Part shown: positions 23,639 to 34,617 of the stretch, in pieces
Position numbering within the stretch: the stretch's first letter is position 1
How the letters are laid out: each line of letters starts with the position of its first letter
Assembly: GCA_011800155.1 (NCBI GenBank)
Contig: CM022375.1
Location: 1,116,001 to 1,180,000, forward strand
DNA length: 64,000 bases
Source: Flammulina velutipes
Lineage: Eukaryota > Basidiomycota > Agaricomycetes > Agaricales > Physalacriaceae
Direction: 5' to 3'
Translations under genes and position numbers: made by a program
The notes under the pieces: model-generated
Database searches by the model: none
What the model saw: the letters and a program-made list of their open reading frames with translations, nothing else
What the model was told of the DNA's origin: nothing

Positions 23639-26600
23639 ATGCCCTCAGCAAACAACTCTTCACCGTCGTCGAAATCAAGTCTCTTCAAACATATCTTCCG
23701 CTCGCGGAAAAAAAATCGATTGGCTGCCAGCGCTTCCACCCCGACAGTCAACACACCTCAGCCGGAGGATGAGAACGTCCCAGAACAGCAGGGAGGTTCT
23801 CTTCCTTCGACTCCCCCTCCTGGTTCCGGTCGTACCAGCCCTTTGGAGATCCTGTCAACGAGCAACCTACAGGGACAAGGTGAGCAAACTCGCTTCGTTA
23901 CACTAGATTTATCTCAGTCCATTAATCCACTCTACAGGTCAGGTTTCGACCACCGCCCCGGGGGATCTTAGCCTTCTGCCCATCCCGTCGGCGAGCAACA
24001 TTCAGACCGAAGGTATGCCACTCTTGCCGCCTGAAGCGGGATTCTCTCAATACAGTGATTTGTTTTGTAGGACAAGCTTCAACTACATCCCCACCGGAGG
24101 TCGCCAATGGTACGACTGTTTGCAATACCGACGATTGTAATTCTAATCCGCACACCAGTCGCTGCCGATAACGTTCATCAGCCTACGTCTCAGCAACCAG
24201 AAGGTTCTAGCGCCGTTCAAGGTAGGAGAATGCCATCAAATATCCCTCAGTCCGCTAATCCGCTCTATAGGACAGGATTTGACCACCATCCCCGGAAATC
24301 TTAGCCCTTCACCAACTCCTGGACCATTGACGAGCAACATCCACGAAGGTAAGCAAACTCTCGCAACAGCTTTATTTATATCAGGGTGCTAATCTACCTT
24401 GTAGTAGGACCAATCGCAGCTACAGCCTCATCGGAGGCCGTCATTCGTACGACCTTTCACGATACCGGTGATACCATCCTAATCTACAAATCAGCCACTC
24501 CCGATCCTGTTCATACTCTTCCCCAGGCGCCGGAAGCTTCCAATACCGTTCAAGGTAGAATATCACCCTCCGTTCTGGATAACATACTGAATTCCAAAGG
24601 TCCCATCGAACCGCACCCAGGAGCCGAGTCCCCGGAGATCACATCCGAGCACGCTAAGACGCCAGGTCCGTTGCCACGTCTTGTATTCTTTTTCAAAGCT
24701 CATGTATCGTTCCACCAGCTTCGCCCGCACTGTCGGGAGCGAAGAAAGCTGCCAAGTCGGCGTGGCACGGATTCAAGGTCGTATCTAAAAACGTGGAGCA
24801 ATTTCTGGACGGCACACCGTTCAAAGTTCCCCTCTCTGTGATCAACACTGTCATCGGGATGGCAGATGTACGTTGTCTTCCCACCTCCGTCGTCGACATG
24901 CTTATTTGTTTCTCCAGACCGTTATCGAGCACAAGGAATCACTGGCGATCATCCTCATCCCCATCGGCGAGCGTCTGGAGAGTCTGAGCAACCATCTCGT
25001 CTCACAAGCACACCACGATGGCATCGGTCCGACCTGTGAGCGCTTCAAGATGTACGTTCGCTTCGGCTGTGTAGTCTCAAACAACATCACTAATATCTAT
25101 ACAGCGCTCTTGAGCGTGCCGATGCGAAGCTTCGGGAGATGGAGAAACAAGGAATCATCAAGAGAATCTTGGAGATGGACGAGAATCCGCAGCGACTCAA
25201 GGATATCTTCACGGGAATCGATGAAGCGACGAAGAACTTCCAGGTGTGTGGGACGAGAAGCGACACCGATGTATTCTGACATGACTTTTAGCTCGAGTTG
25301 ATACTCGTCAATGTTAGGATGACTGAAGGAATCAAGATAGACACCGAGGTGAGGGCAACGATGTCAGAATAACGAAACGGCCCATCTAACGTTGTTATAG
25401 ATCATTCGTCTTCGCGACCTTCAACCAGTTCGGGATGCTACATACGCGAAGGTCAATAAAGAGCCTTGTGTCGAGGGTACCCGGACGGATATCATTGAGC
25501 GTGTGATGAAGTGGTGCAAGGAGGACCCCTCGCCAGAGAGCCCTGCCATCTACTGGCTTAGCGGGATGGCTGGTACGGGAAAGTCGACGATCGCGTACAC
25601 GATCTGTCAGCGGTTGTACGGTGAGAAGGGGAAGAATAAGGACGCTGCTCGGCGGCTGGGTGCATCATTCTTTTGCTCCCGCCAGGTTGAGGCTGCTCGC
25701 GCACGAAAGAACATCATTCCTACTATCATTCACGAACTCGCGCACAGTTTCCCTGCCTTTGGTCAGGCTGTTCTCGCCGCCAAATTTGATGTCGAACCAC
25801 TACCGATGGAGGACCATATCCCGAGCATGCTCTTTGATCTTTGGAGCGAAGCTATCTGCGCCAACGACGGCCTACCTCCGTTGGTGGTTGTCGTGGATGC
25901 GTTAGATGAGCTGGACGCTGATGAAGGATCTGCCTTCTTAGAGCAATTGATTGAGGAGGTCACGAAGCGTCAAGATACGCTTCGAGGCCTCAAGTTCTTT
26001 GTCACCAGTCGTCAGGATCCCCGCATCGTGAAAGTCTGTAACAAACTCAAGTCCGATGCCATCTGTTGTCTTGAGGAAGTTTCCACTGACATTGTCGAAC
26101 ATGACATCAACCTGTACCTCCACACTAAACTCCCTGATCTTGTCGGGCCCGAACTTTATACTCTCGTGGGCCAGGCATCTGGGCTTTTCATCTATGCTGC
26201 TACAGCTGTTCGCTTCATAATTCCTCCCGCACAATATCCTCCTACTCCACAGATGCAGAAGGAGCGTTTGGACATCCTGACCAAAGCATGGCCAGGAAAA
26301 TCACAACGCACCGGGGATGGACTTCTTGTTGACCGTCTATATGAAGAGATCCTTGCCTCTTGGCTTTCTCCCATGTCGGAGGATGATCAAGCAGTTGTTG
26401 TTGCCATTCTTCAAACCATTGTCTGTACCGAAGAACCAGTACTTGTATCTGACCTCCCTCATCTGATGGATAAGCATGAAAGGCCACCATCAGAGCTGGT
26501 TTTACGTCACATCCAATCACTCCATTCTGTATTTTATGTGTCCAATGATCGTGCCTACTCATATCACAAGTCCTTCATTGATTTCATGTTGGACTCAAAT

Positions 26601-26891
26601 CGCTTTATGAATATGAAGCTGGCTGGGCAGATATGTCCAACAGTGAAGCGTCAATTCCAGCTTGCACTGTCTTGCTTCCGAGTCATGGAATTGCTCCGCT
26701 TCAACATATGCGAGCTTCCATCCTCATATCTCAATGATTCAGAGGTATTGGGGCTTGCTGATTGTGTCAGCCAAAACATCTCCTCTGTCCTACACTACTC
26801 CTGTCGTCATTGGGCAACACATATGTCAAAGACAAAGACAAAGGACAGGAACATGAGAGGAGAACTCAAAGAGGTGTTTCAAAGCTGGCTA
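23639..26891 (+). pseudogene. NLR gene, 5' part: N-terminal linker and NACHT domain (split by a transposon)
   Basis: Start MPSANNSSPSSKSS at 23639. The first exon (to 23879) is basic and Ser/Pro-rich. Several short phase-1 exons follow (for example 23938-24012) encoding a low-complexity linker. The region reading KKAAKSAWHGFKVV and FLDGTPFKVPLSVINTVIG is typical of basidiomycete NLR N-termini. The big exon starting at 25401 carries the P-loop GMAGTGKST (about 25563-25589), the Walker B stretch VVVVDALDEL (about 25885) and an SR-type sensor (FFVTSRQDP). An all-helical region follows. It is a STAND ATPase of the fungal incompatibility/defence type. The frame runs into the inserted transposon at 26892 and meets a stop 18 bases later, so only a truncated NACHT protein could be made unless the element is excised. 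Confidence 0.9.
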
Positions 26892-27317
26892 CACCACGAA
26901 AGTGGTTGAGCACCTGTTGACCACTTGTCGAAGGTCCAGCAATGGTCGTGGGCGAAGTAAGAGAACGGCCGGCAAAAATCGCTTTTTTGGGCAGACGCCG
27001 AAACCTACTCAGACGCTGATCCAAGGGCATATTGCTTCTTCAGTACTATCATCATTTCGTCTTTGTGATAGCTCTGGAGCAATGGAGAGCCAATGGCAAA
27101 TATAAATAATTGTCATATCCATGGACATTGCTCATACATCGAGACAGTGCTGCTCAAGCCCCTCCCACGGGCCTCTATGTACGCGACATTCACCCTCATG
27201 ATCCATTGGTCTCGGCTGCTGCAGATGATTCTTCGTCGCCATTCGCGTAACAGAAATAGGATGATAGAATGGTAATTTAATGTTCATAATACACTATGGT
27301 TATGGTACATTTCAGAC

Positions 27318-28755
27318 TCAGGAGGCGCTGCCCGTCGCGTCGCCCTCTCCGTTGTCGTCGTCCTCGTCGTCCTCTTCACCCAAATCTGTGCGCCTCCGTT
27401 TCCTTGTTGGCTCGCCTGTCCTCTTCCTCTTGATTGCCGTCCTTTCCGTCGTCGAGGCCTTTGGTGTAACCTTGGCCGCAAACTTGTCCACCATCTTCGT
27501 CCAGGTGTCGGTTTGCGGTTCCGCGGGGGATTCTTCAAGGGCGCCGTACTTTGCGAGATCGCCTTCGAACATCTTCGTGAAGCAGCTATAACAGATGTGA
27601 GATTAGATCAAGTCGGCTTGGATAAACATGGACTAACGCGTTTAGAAAGACATCTCCCTTTTGGCGCCAGACCTTAAGAGTCGCGTCTGGCCCGTCAACC
27701 CACCATTTATCCTCGTTGAAGGTAGTATTGTCAAGATGCCATCGCTGAGAAAAGGTCAGGTGGATACCATGAGGTCCTGGATGAAAACGAACCAAACAGG
27801 CGAGACGGCAATAAAGCTTGACCGTCGGGGCAACTTGGCTGTTGCCGCTACCTAGAACACTCTTGACAAGGGTTCCAAGGTCCCATTTCTCAGCGATACT
27901 CTTCTTAAGCTAAGTCGTATAAATTATAAGTATTTATTGCGAACTAGGTGGCAATATCAGCGTACCTTTTCCTTGATGTAGGAGCGCATGTCAGTCAGTA
28001 TCTGCTTGACGAATGAATCCAATGCCTTCTTGGCAACCGCATTTGACGCTGGAGGAATACAATCGACACCGTTAGCACGCATGTGTTCCTATAGGACGTA
28101 TGTCGGTTTGAGTCAACTGAAGGATGAACCTCTTACTATGACAAGAGAATGGTTGTTGGTTCCGCTGTATGCTGTGAGACTATGCGAAAGCAAATGGGCC
28201 AATGAGTATGCCTTGACGACCACCTATACAAGTCCACGTGTAATATGAGTATCTCAGCATGAAGGAATGAAAATGACACGCACTCTTGTGTTCGATGAAG
28301 GAGACCAGTCACCCTCCTTCGTCTTGAGAGCTTGGCTGAGCAGCTCTTTCATGTCCAGTGTGTTGACGACATGAATGCCAAGACGCTCCTCAAGACTAAC
28401 GGCCTGTGAAGCATATATAAGGTGAACGTTGGAAAAACAGGAAGGCTGATACACGCACTCCAATGAAACCGTCCCACTCTTTCATCTGAGCGGGAGACCA
28501 AAAATCCTTTTTGAGACCGCGAACAAAGTTTCCAAAGGCCTGCAGTGCGACTGGTTCCATCAAAATGAGACCTACAGCGGGGTTGGGTACGGGTGCGGGG
28601 GCAGTCGATGCGAATGAAAACTCCGTGGATTGGTCTGACGATAGATCTGGGTCGAGGGACAAATCCAGTGGAGGAGCAGGAGGTGAAGATAAAGGTGGGG
28701 CCGTGTTCATACTTTCCATGAACATGCGCAAAGCAGGATTTTCTGAGGAAGACAT
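27318..28755 (-). CDS. Transposon-borne accessory protein, function unknown
   Basis: Six exons can be followed on the minus strand. Exon 1 starts MSSSENPALRMFME (28755) and is Pro/Ser-rich. Exon 2 (from about 28404) reads LEERLGIHVVNTLDMKELL. Exon 3 contains VVVKAYSLAHLLSHSL. Exon 4 reads EHMRANGVDCIPPASNAVA. Exon 5 carries LKKSIAEKWDLGTLV and a His/Trp-rich part (FHPGPHGIHLTF, then DKWWVDG). Exon 6 ends in a basic/acidic tail (KRKRTGEPTRKRRR then DLGEEDDEDDD), which looks like a nuclear localisation signal. Most junctions are clean GT-AG; the exon 1 donor choice is ambiguous by a few codons. It is intact, lies inside the element and faces away from the transposase gene. A DNA-binding or regulatory partner is possible; nothing shows a catalytic function. 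Confidence 0.75.
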
Positions 28756-29268
28756 CGTGAGCTTGAGTGAGAGATGGACAAGGAGACTTGCCGTTTTATA
28801 TTCACCAGTGCTGGCCTGCTTTGACGCGTTTGATGCATTTGACGTGCACTTTGAGAGCGTCAATCATTGAGAGCAATGCGTCAAATAATATGGACCATTG
28901 ACGGTCAAAGACAAGATGAAAAACACTGTGACTGGTCACAACTCACTTGTTTGTTGGGCACCCGGACCGAGGCACAGCCACCAATGTATCACATATTTTG
29001 TTCGAACACATCTCACTGTAAGTGTGTGAGTAGAAGATGTTCAGGATGGTCCTTCAGCTATAAAATAATCATTCACTTGAGAGAGTAATGTTCCGGAGCC
29101 ACATTATCGTGATTTTATCAGTATACAGCCACAGAACTCCGGGCCGCATCGCAAGATCGTTCCATCATCATCCTCAGTACTCACAATAAGAATGCAACTC
29201 AATGCAACTCTTGTTCGTTATTCCTTCAATAAGACTGTAACTGAAGCTCTCCCTTACACCAAGACAAG

Positions 29269-32200
29269 ATGGCTAAGCCTAAACCTCTGCCCAACTGTAT
29301 GTCCTGTCTCTTGTTTCGGGTCTGAGTCTCATATACACCCTCAGGCTTTATTCAAGATGAGACAACAAAGAAAGTCCAATGCCAACTTTGTAAACAGGCG
29401 GCTAATGGCTCGGGAGATTGGATGCTTCGAAAGTCTGCAACTGATCATGTCAAGTCATCTCGACATCAGGCTGAGCTCTCTCGTCTCCGTGATCTGGAGG
29501 TAGAGGAACACACCCGAGCCGAACTGCTTAAGGAGACGTATCAGCAACCACCAGCCACTCCAAACATGGATTTCTCTCCACTAACACCACATGAGCGCCC
29601 TACTATGTTTGACGAAGCGGATACTATGGACATCGATGATTCGATTTCTGGCCCGCCGCTTTTCAACTACAACAAAGCCAGCTATATCAGGGACTTAGAT
29701 ATGGGAATGGCACCTCTCGAGACTGACCCCGAGACTATCAAGCAAGCCTTAAAGGACCAGCTCAATTTTCTGGCAGAGGAGGCGGAACATCGTGCCCTTT
29801 TTGGAGGTGGAGATGATATGGACGACGACGACATTACTCTGGGTTCTGTTGCGGACCACTTCCGTCTCATGGGCTTTAGCGACGCAGATCCAGTGGACAC
29901 ACCCACAAGTGACCCACCTATTGATCCAGAATATTATCCGTACCCAAACAGAACAGTGTGTACCCTCTTTCCTATCTATGTCGCATTTTACTAACTGGTG
30001 CAGGTAATGTTTCTGGATATCCTCGACAATCTCCCCCGTCTACGAATGTCAAGTGCCCAGCTCCGGCTATTTCTTTTCTGTTTGAAAGCACTTGGAGTAC
30101 GGGAGACACCATCGTATGATGCCTTCCGGAATCATCAAAAGGATCTTCATACCAAGTGTGGAAATTCTACAATCGGACACACATCCAGTCTTGGAAACAA
30201 GTTCTACGTAAATGATATCCGTGAAACTGTGGCTCGGGTAAGCTATTTCACAACTTTTTGAGCAAGACAGAATCTCACACGTAGCCCTATAGACAATATC
30301 CAATCCGGAGCTCTCTGGACGTCTTCATTACTATCCTGAAGAAACAATGGATGGCTCCGTCTCGGAATCCTGGCAAGCAGGACGTTGGAAAGAGTTTCGT
30401 CCGGAAGACCGGACACCAATGCATTCCACTGGCCCACGACAATTCTTTATCAATGAGGTATCGAAACTCCATGATGAACGACTGGTTATTGCGAAGGACT
30501 GGATTATCCGGAAAGGGAAGCTGACCGCAAACTGTGCTGTTGTAGCGTTAACCTCTGATGGTTGGAGCGCATCAACCTCACGAGAGGTTATTCCGGCAAC
30601 CAGCTTCAAATATACCAACATCGAAATCAAGGATATCATGAACGCGCACCCTTGGGCAGGTACGAATGCTTTGCATTTGAGTTATCTCTATACTGACATC
30701 TTATGATTAGACCCTGTGAATGCACCACCTGATGTTAATCCTCTTCGCGAGCTAGCCCAAGGTGACGACTTGTACACGATCTACGAGCCGATTTGGTCCG
30801 ACGACGTATCCGGAAATCGCAGCAAGCAGTATAACAAACATATGAACTTCTATGGAAGCTGTGCCAACCTGCCTGGACAGCTGCAACAGCAAGAATTCTG
30901 TGTTGATTTCATCTCGACATCTCCGCACGCATCCACAGCAGAGCAGTTCTCTGTCATTCGTGACCAGATTAAGTAAGTGCTCGCCTCTTGCATATATTAG
31001 TAGGCTAAACATGATTCAGAGCGACACATACAGAACCTGTTCGTTGTTACAATGCAGCTACAGGAAGGATGTGCCGTTTTCGTATCATGTGTCCGTCTCT
31101 TCCTGCCGACAATCCCCAACAGTCAGAGGAATCATCACACATCGGAGGAAACGGCAATTCCAAGTGTCGAAAGTGTCATGTGGGAGGGAACTACTCATTC
31201 ACAGAGTCAGATGAAGGCTATGACTCGTTGCATTATGTGAGTTCAAACTGTTTATGATTTGGCCAAGGTCTAACTTCTATTCGAAGGAGGGTGTTCTTCG
31301 TAGTGCTCAGGAAACTCGTGCGGAATTGTGGGAGCAGCTTCGAGCAGCATCCCACGGTGTAAAGAAAGCTGTATCCGATCGTCAAACTGAGACTGGGGTT
31401 AAAGATAAAGTTGCCCAATACTGGATTGATATCCTTCTCAAGCGTTGCGCTGAAATTCGCAGTGCTGATCCCAGCCGGACGATAGAAGATGTCTCCGAAG
31501 AGCTATTGAAATGGCTAGATGAGCAACCCGGAGACAAGATCAATCCGCTTCTTGACCTAGCTGGTACGTTGTGCATACTAGACTCTAGAGGTGTTTTATA
31601 AATGCTCATTATGTATAGGTCTTGATCCAACTCAGGATACACCCGTCGAGATTTTGCACACTATTCTGCTTGGGATCATCAAGTATGTCTGGCACATGCT
31701 TCATACTTCCTGGAGTGAGGCAGATCAGGCGCTCTTCGCAATACGACTTCAGTCGACTAATATTGATGGTCTCAGTGTTCCACCAATTCGTGCGGCGTAC
31801 ATGATGCAGTATCGGAAATCTCTCATCGGGAAACATTTCAAGACACTGATGCAGACGATGCCCTTTCACGTCCACGACATCTGCACACCCGAGCAATTTC
31901 AACTAGTTAAAGCTGTCGGAAATCTTGGTGCTGTCCTCTGGGTCCATGAAATCACCAATATGGATCAGTACACAGTGTGTTCTATTTCTTGCTGAAATCC
32001 TTGTTGTCTAATTCATTGCGTAGGAGGATCTCGAGATCTTGATTGGAAATGTTCTCGATGCCTTTGGCAACGTTGACCCATCCAAACTGGTCACGAAAAT
32101 CAAACTACATTTACTTCCTCATCTTATCAGAGACATTCGTCGCTTTGGACCTGCCATCCGAAACTCAACGGAGACCTACGAGTGCTATAATGCCATCTTC

Positions 32201-33394
32201 CGCCTGTGCTCTATCTTGAGTAATCACCAAGCTCCCAGTCGCGACATCTCGGTAAAGTTTGCCTCCATGAACCGTCTCAAGCATACTCTTAGTGGCGGTT
32301 ATTGGCTCGAGGATGGATTACCTGTACAGGCGGCACCCAAAGTCCGTGCTCTCTTGAAGGATGAAGCTGTTTTGCAACGGCATCTGGGTTGGGCGCCTCC
32401 GTCTCATGTTATCTCTGGTATGCATAGTTCAAGCAAAGTGTTGTTCACACTTCTCATCTCTATAATTTCAGGCTCAACACGCTCGATATCAAAGGCAAAG
32501 ACAGTTCTTATGCATTGGAGCGAGACATATGCGAGTACAACTACGAAACCAATCACACTGTTGGCCGAAAAGAACCGAAGATCACATACAACTGAGTGGA
32601 AGGAAGGTGTCGCCTTCACCACCCAGTCACTGGATATCTGCAAGCGTGGATCTTGGGTTTTCGCTTGTCCAGATAATACAGAGACAGAGCCAGAACCATT
32701 GACCATTGGCCGTGTTTTGGAGATTATCGTTCCATCCAACGTTTCAGGCTTGACAGGACATGGTCTCATTACTCTGGAGTTATTCACTCTTGGCAGTGAG
32801 TTACATCCAGAACTCGATATCCCAGTCCTTCAACGATGCATGAGCAGAGGTGGCGAGGTGATTGAAACACGAACATTTAAACCTTCCGTAAGCTGCGCCA
32901 CATCAGTATTACCGCAATCTAATGCCGTTTAGGAAATTATGTTCAAGTTCTCTGCTCAGCATGACTGTCGATTGGTGAAATGCCCCGCATCGGCTCTTCG
33001 CCGTCAACGGCAGGAGAGAACTGAGACTGAACGTATGGAGCATCTTATTGCGCACCAAGACGATGCTCACTATGTTGTCAATATGTTTGCTCTGCATAAT
33101 GCAGCTCTCTTGCGGGACGCTCTTCCACGGGTATTGGGCCGACCGAAATCTCTTTACGTTGACCGAGAGGCTCATCATCATGAATTGGCAAAGAAGCTAC
33201 GTGCGCAACAAACTGGAAAACGTGCTAATGCAGCAGCAAAGCGTAAAGCAAAGAAGGATGCAGAGAAAGCACGATTAGAACTGGCTGATTCAGGTTCCGA
33301 ACAGGATGTGGAAGAAGAGTTTGACGACTTAGATGTAGAAGATGACGCTGAAGCCGGTGAAGAAAACGGACGAAGGAAACGGGCACGGATATAG
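29269..33394 (+). CDS. Probable transposase of the 7.7 kb element
   Basis: About ten exons with short introns give a protein of roughly 1,200 residues starting MAKPKPLPNC. Near the N-terminus is a Cys2-His2-like finger: CQLCKQAANGSGDW followed by DHVKSSRHQ. Acidic linkers follow. A second Cys cluster lies at about 31070-31200 (CRKCHVGGNYSFTESDEGY). The conserved core is in exons at 31620-32420 (DPTQDTPVEILHTILLGI; MMQYRKSLIGKHFK; IRRFGPAIRNSTETYECYN; SNHQAPSRDISVKFASMNR). The C-terminus is basic then acidic (KRKAKKDAEKARLEL to EEFDDLDVEDD). Proteins with this core are abundant in Agaricomycete genomes and behave as mobile-element genes. I could not place the catalytic acids by eye. All exons are open, which implies a young insertion. 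Confidence 0.82.
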
Positions 33395-33437
33395 GAAGAA
33401 AGCAAGTGCCATATTATATGTACATGTCCTAAATCTC

Positions 33438-34377
33438 CTAGACCTTTCGGCGCTTGAGTGGTCGCTCTTCTTGCTCCGCAGCCTCATCGTCGTCAGAGGT
33501 GGAAACAGTGGCTTCGTTGAGGAATTGATCAAGGGTACTCTGCATTTGTGGGTCACTTTCCCAGCGAGCCCGCTTCTGTGGCGTAGGTGATTTCGTCCGA
33601 GGGTGTTTGCCAGTGCCGGGAGGAAATAGTGAACGGTAGAGAGGCTGAGGAGGCGTGATGATGGGGGAGGGTGTTCCATTCCTAAGTTCATTGCTCAAGC
33701 TTGAACTCGAGCGCGTCGGTGTTTCGTAATCATAAGGACGTCTGCGCATACCAATGAAACCAGTCTCGCCAGAGTCAGGCCACGTCGATGAACCGGAACT
33801 ATGTGATGCCGGTGTAGGTGTCTTTGGCGATGCAAGAAGGGGTGGAAGAGGAAATTGGGGAGAGAATTCGTCATGGAGTCTGTGAGGGTTGGAAGCTTTG
33901 GCGTTTGCCGGAGTGTGAAGGCCCAAATCGGGTTGAACATTGTATTCTTTGCCAGTGTCTTCGTTGGCTTCGATCTCTTGCAGAGACCTGACCTGTGGTG
34001 ACTCCGGCACAGGTCCAGGATGAGCAGACGAAGGAGTTTCCGGGTATGGGAATGGGATAGTGTCAGAATGAGGGGACAGAACGGTGCTTGGATGGGTGGA
34101 TGGCTCGGGAGGCTCAGTTGGCTGTTCTGGCTCAGGTGGTTGCTCAGGACGAGGTGTCATGTTCAATGTGATGTTGACATTAACCTATATAAAGAGTTAG
34201 TGTTAATATCATATAGATATATACCGATCTAAACGCACCGTTCCTACGACGAACATCACAACAGCTTGAGCAGAGGGGAATCTCGGGACATCTGGCATGC
34301 TGGCCATGAGCTTTTAGAAGAAAAACCCAAGTATCGAACCTTTTATAGTATTCATTGAATGCTTTGACTGAAGACAT
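33438..34377 (-). CDS. Second minus-strand transposon protein, Pro/Ser-rich
   Basis: A short first exon starting MSSVKAFNEYYKRFD contains two CxxC-like Cys groups (HARCPEIPLCSSCC). A long second exon reads MTPRPEQPPEPEQ, is dominated by Pro, Ser and Thr, and ends QMQSTLDQFLNEATVS then a basic KRRKV end. The exon join near 34165-34240 is unresolved: the obvious donor gtgcgt with the acceptor at about 34183 gives an immediate stop, so a weaker donor may be used. The gene is convergent with the transposase gene, their ends only 43 bp apart. Function unknown; low complexity and basic ends suit a nuclear accessory protein. Confidence 0.6.
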
Positions 34378-34617
34378 TGTCAGAGCGGTCAATGAAGGTA
34401 GGAGGAACGGTCGTCTCGTGCCGGATCAATGCTAACATCAATTGCTAATACATCACTTCCAAAGTGATTGTCAAGTCTTGCAGCAAGGACTGCAATGTTA
34501 CCCAGTGCGAAATTGTCTGGTCAGTGTCCGTTGAATGATAGTACAGTGTTTTACATAAATGCTTTGATATTGCTATAGACCACCAATCCTCCAACACCGA
34601 ACGACTTTCGTGGTGTA

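Larger units (their letters stand above)
26892..34615. mobile_element. 7.7 kb DNA transposon inserted in the NLR gene
   Basis: Both ends read CACCACGAAAGT inward (left 26892-26903; right end inverted, 34604-34615), with weaker matching beyond. The flanks are TA at 26890-26891 and TA at 34616-34617, consistent with a 2 bp target duplication. Removing the element plus one TA joins the NLR in frame (SWL then EEKSLFWMEAMN). It contains three genes: minus 28755-27318, plus 29269-33394, minus 34377-33438. Short TSD, CAC- ends and the protein type suggest the CACTA/Plavaka-like group of fungal transposons, but that placement is from memory of the protein family. Confidence 0.88.

Noticed and set aside
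28511..28870. 119-codon plus-strand frame, Gly/Asp-rich
   Set aside because: Shadow of the Pro/Ser-rich first exon of the minus-strand transposon gene.
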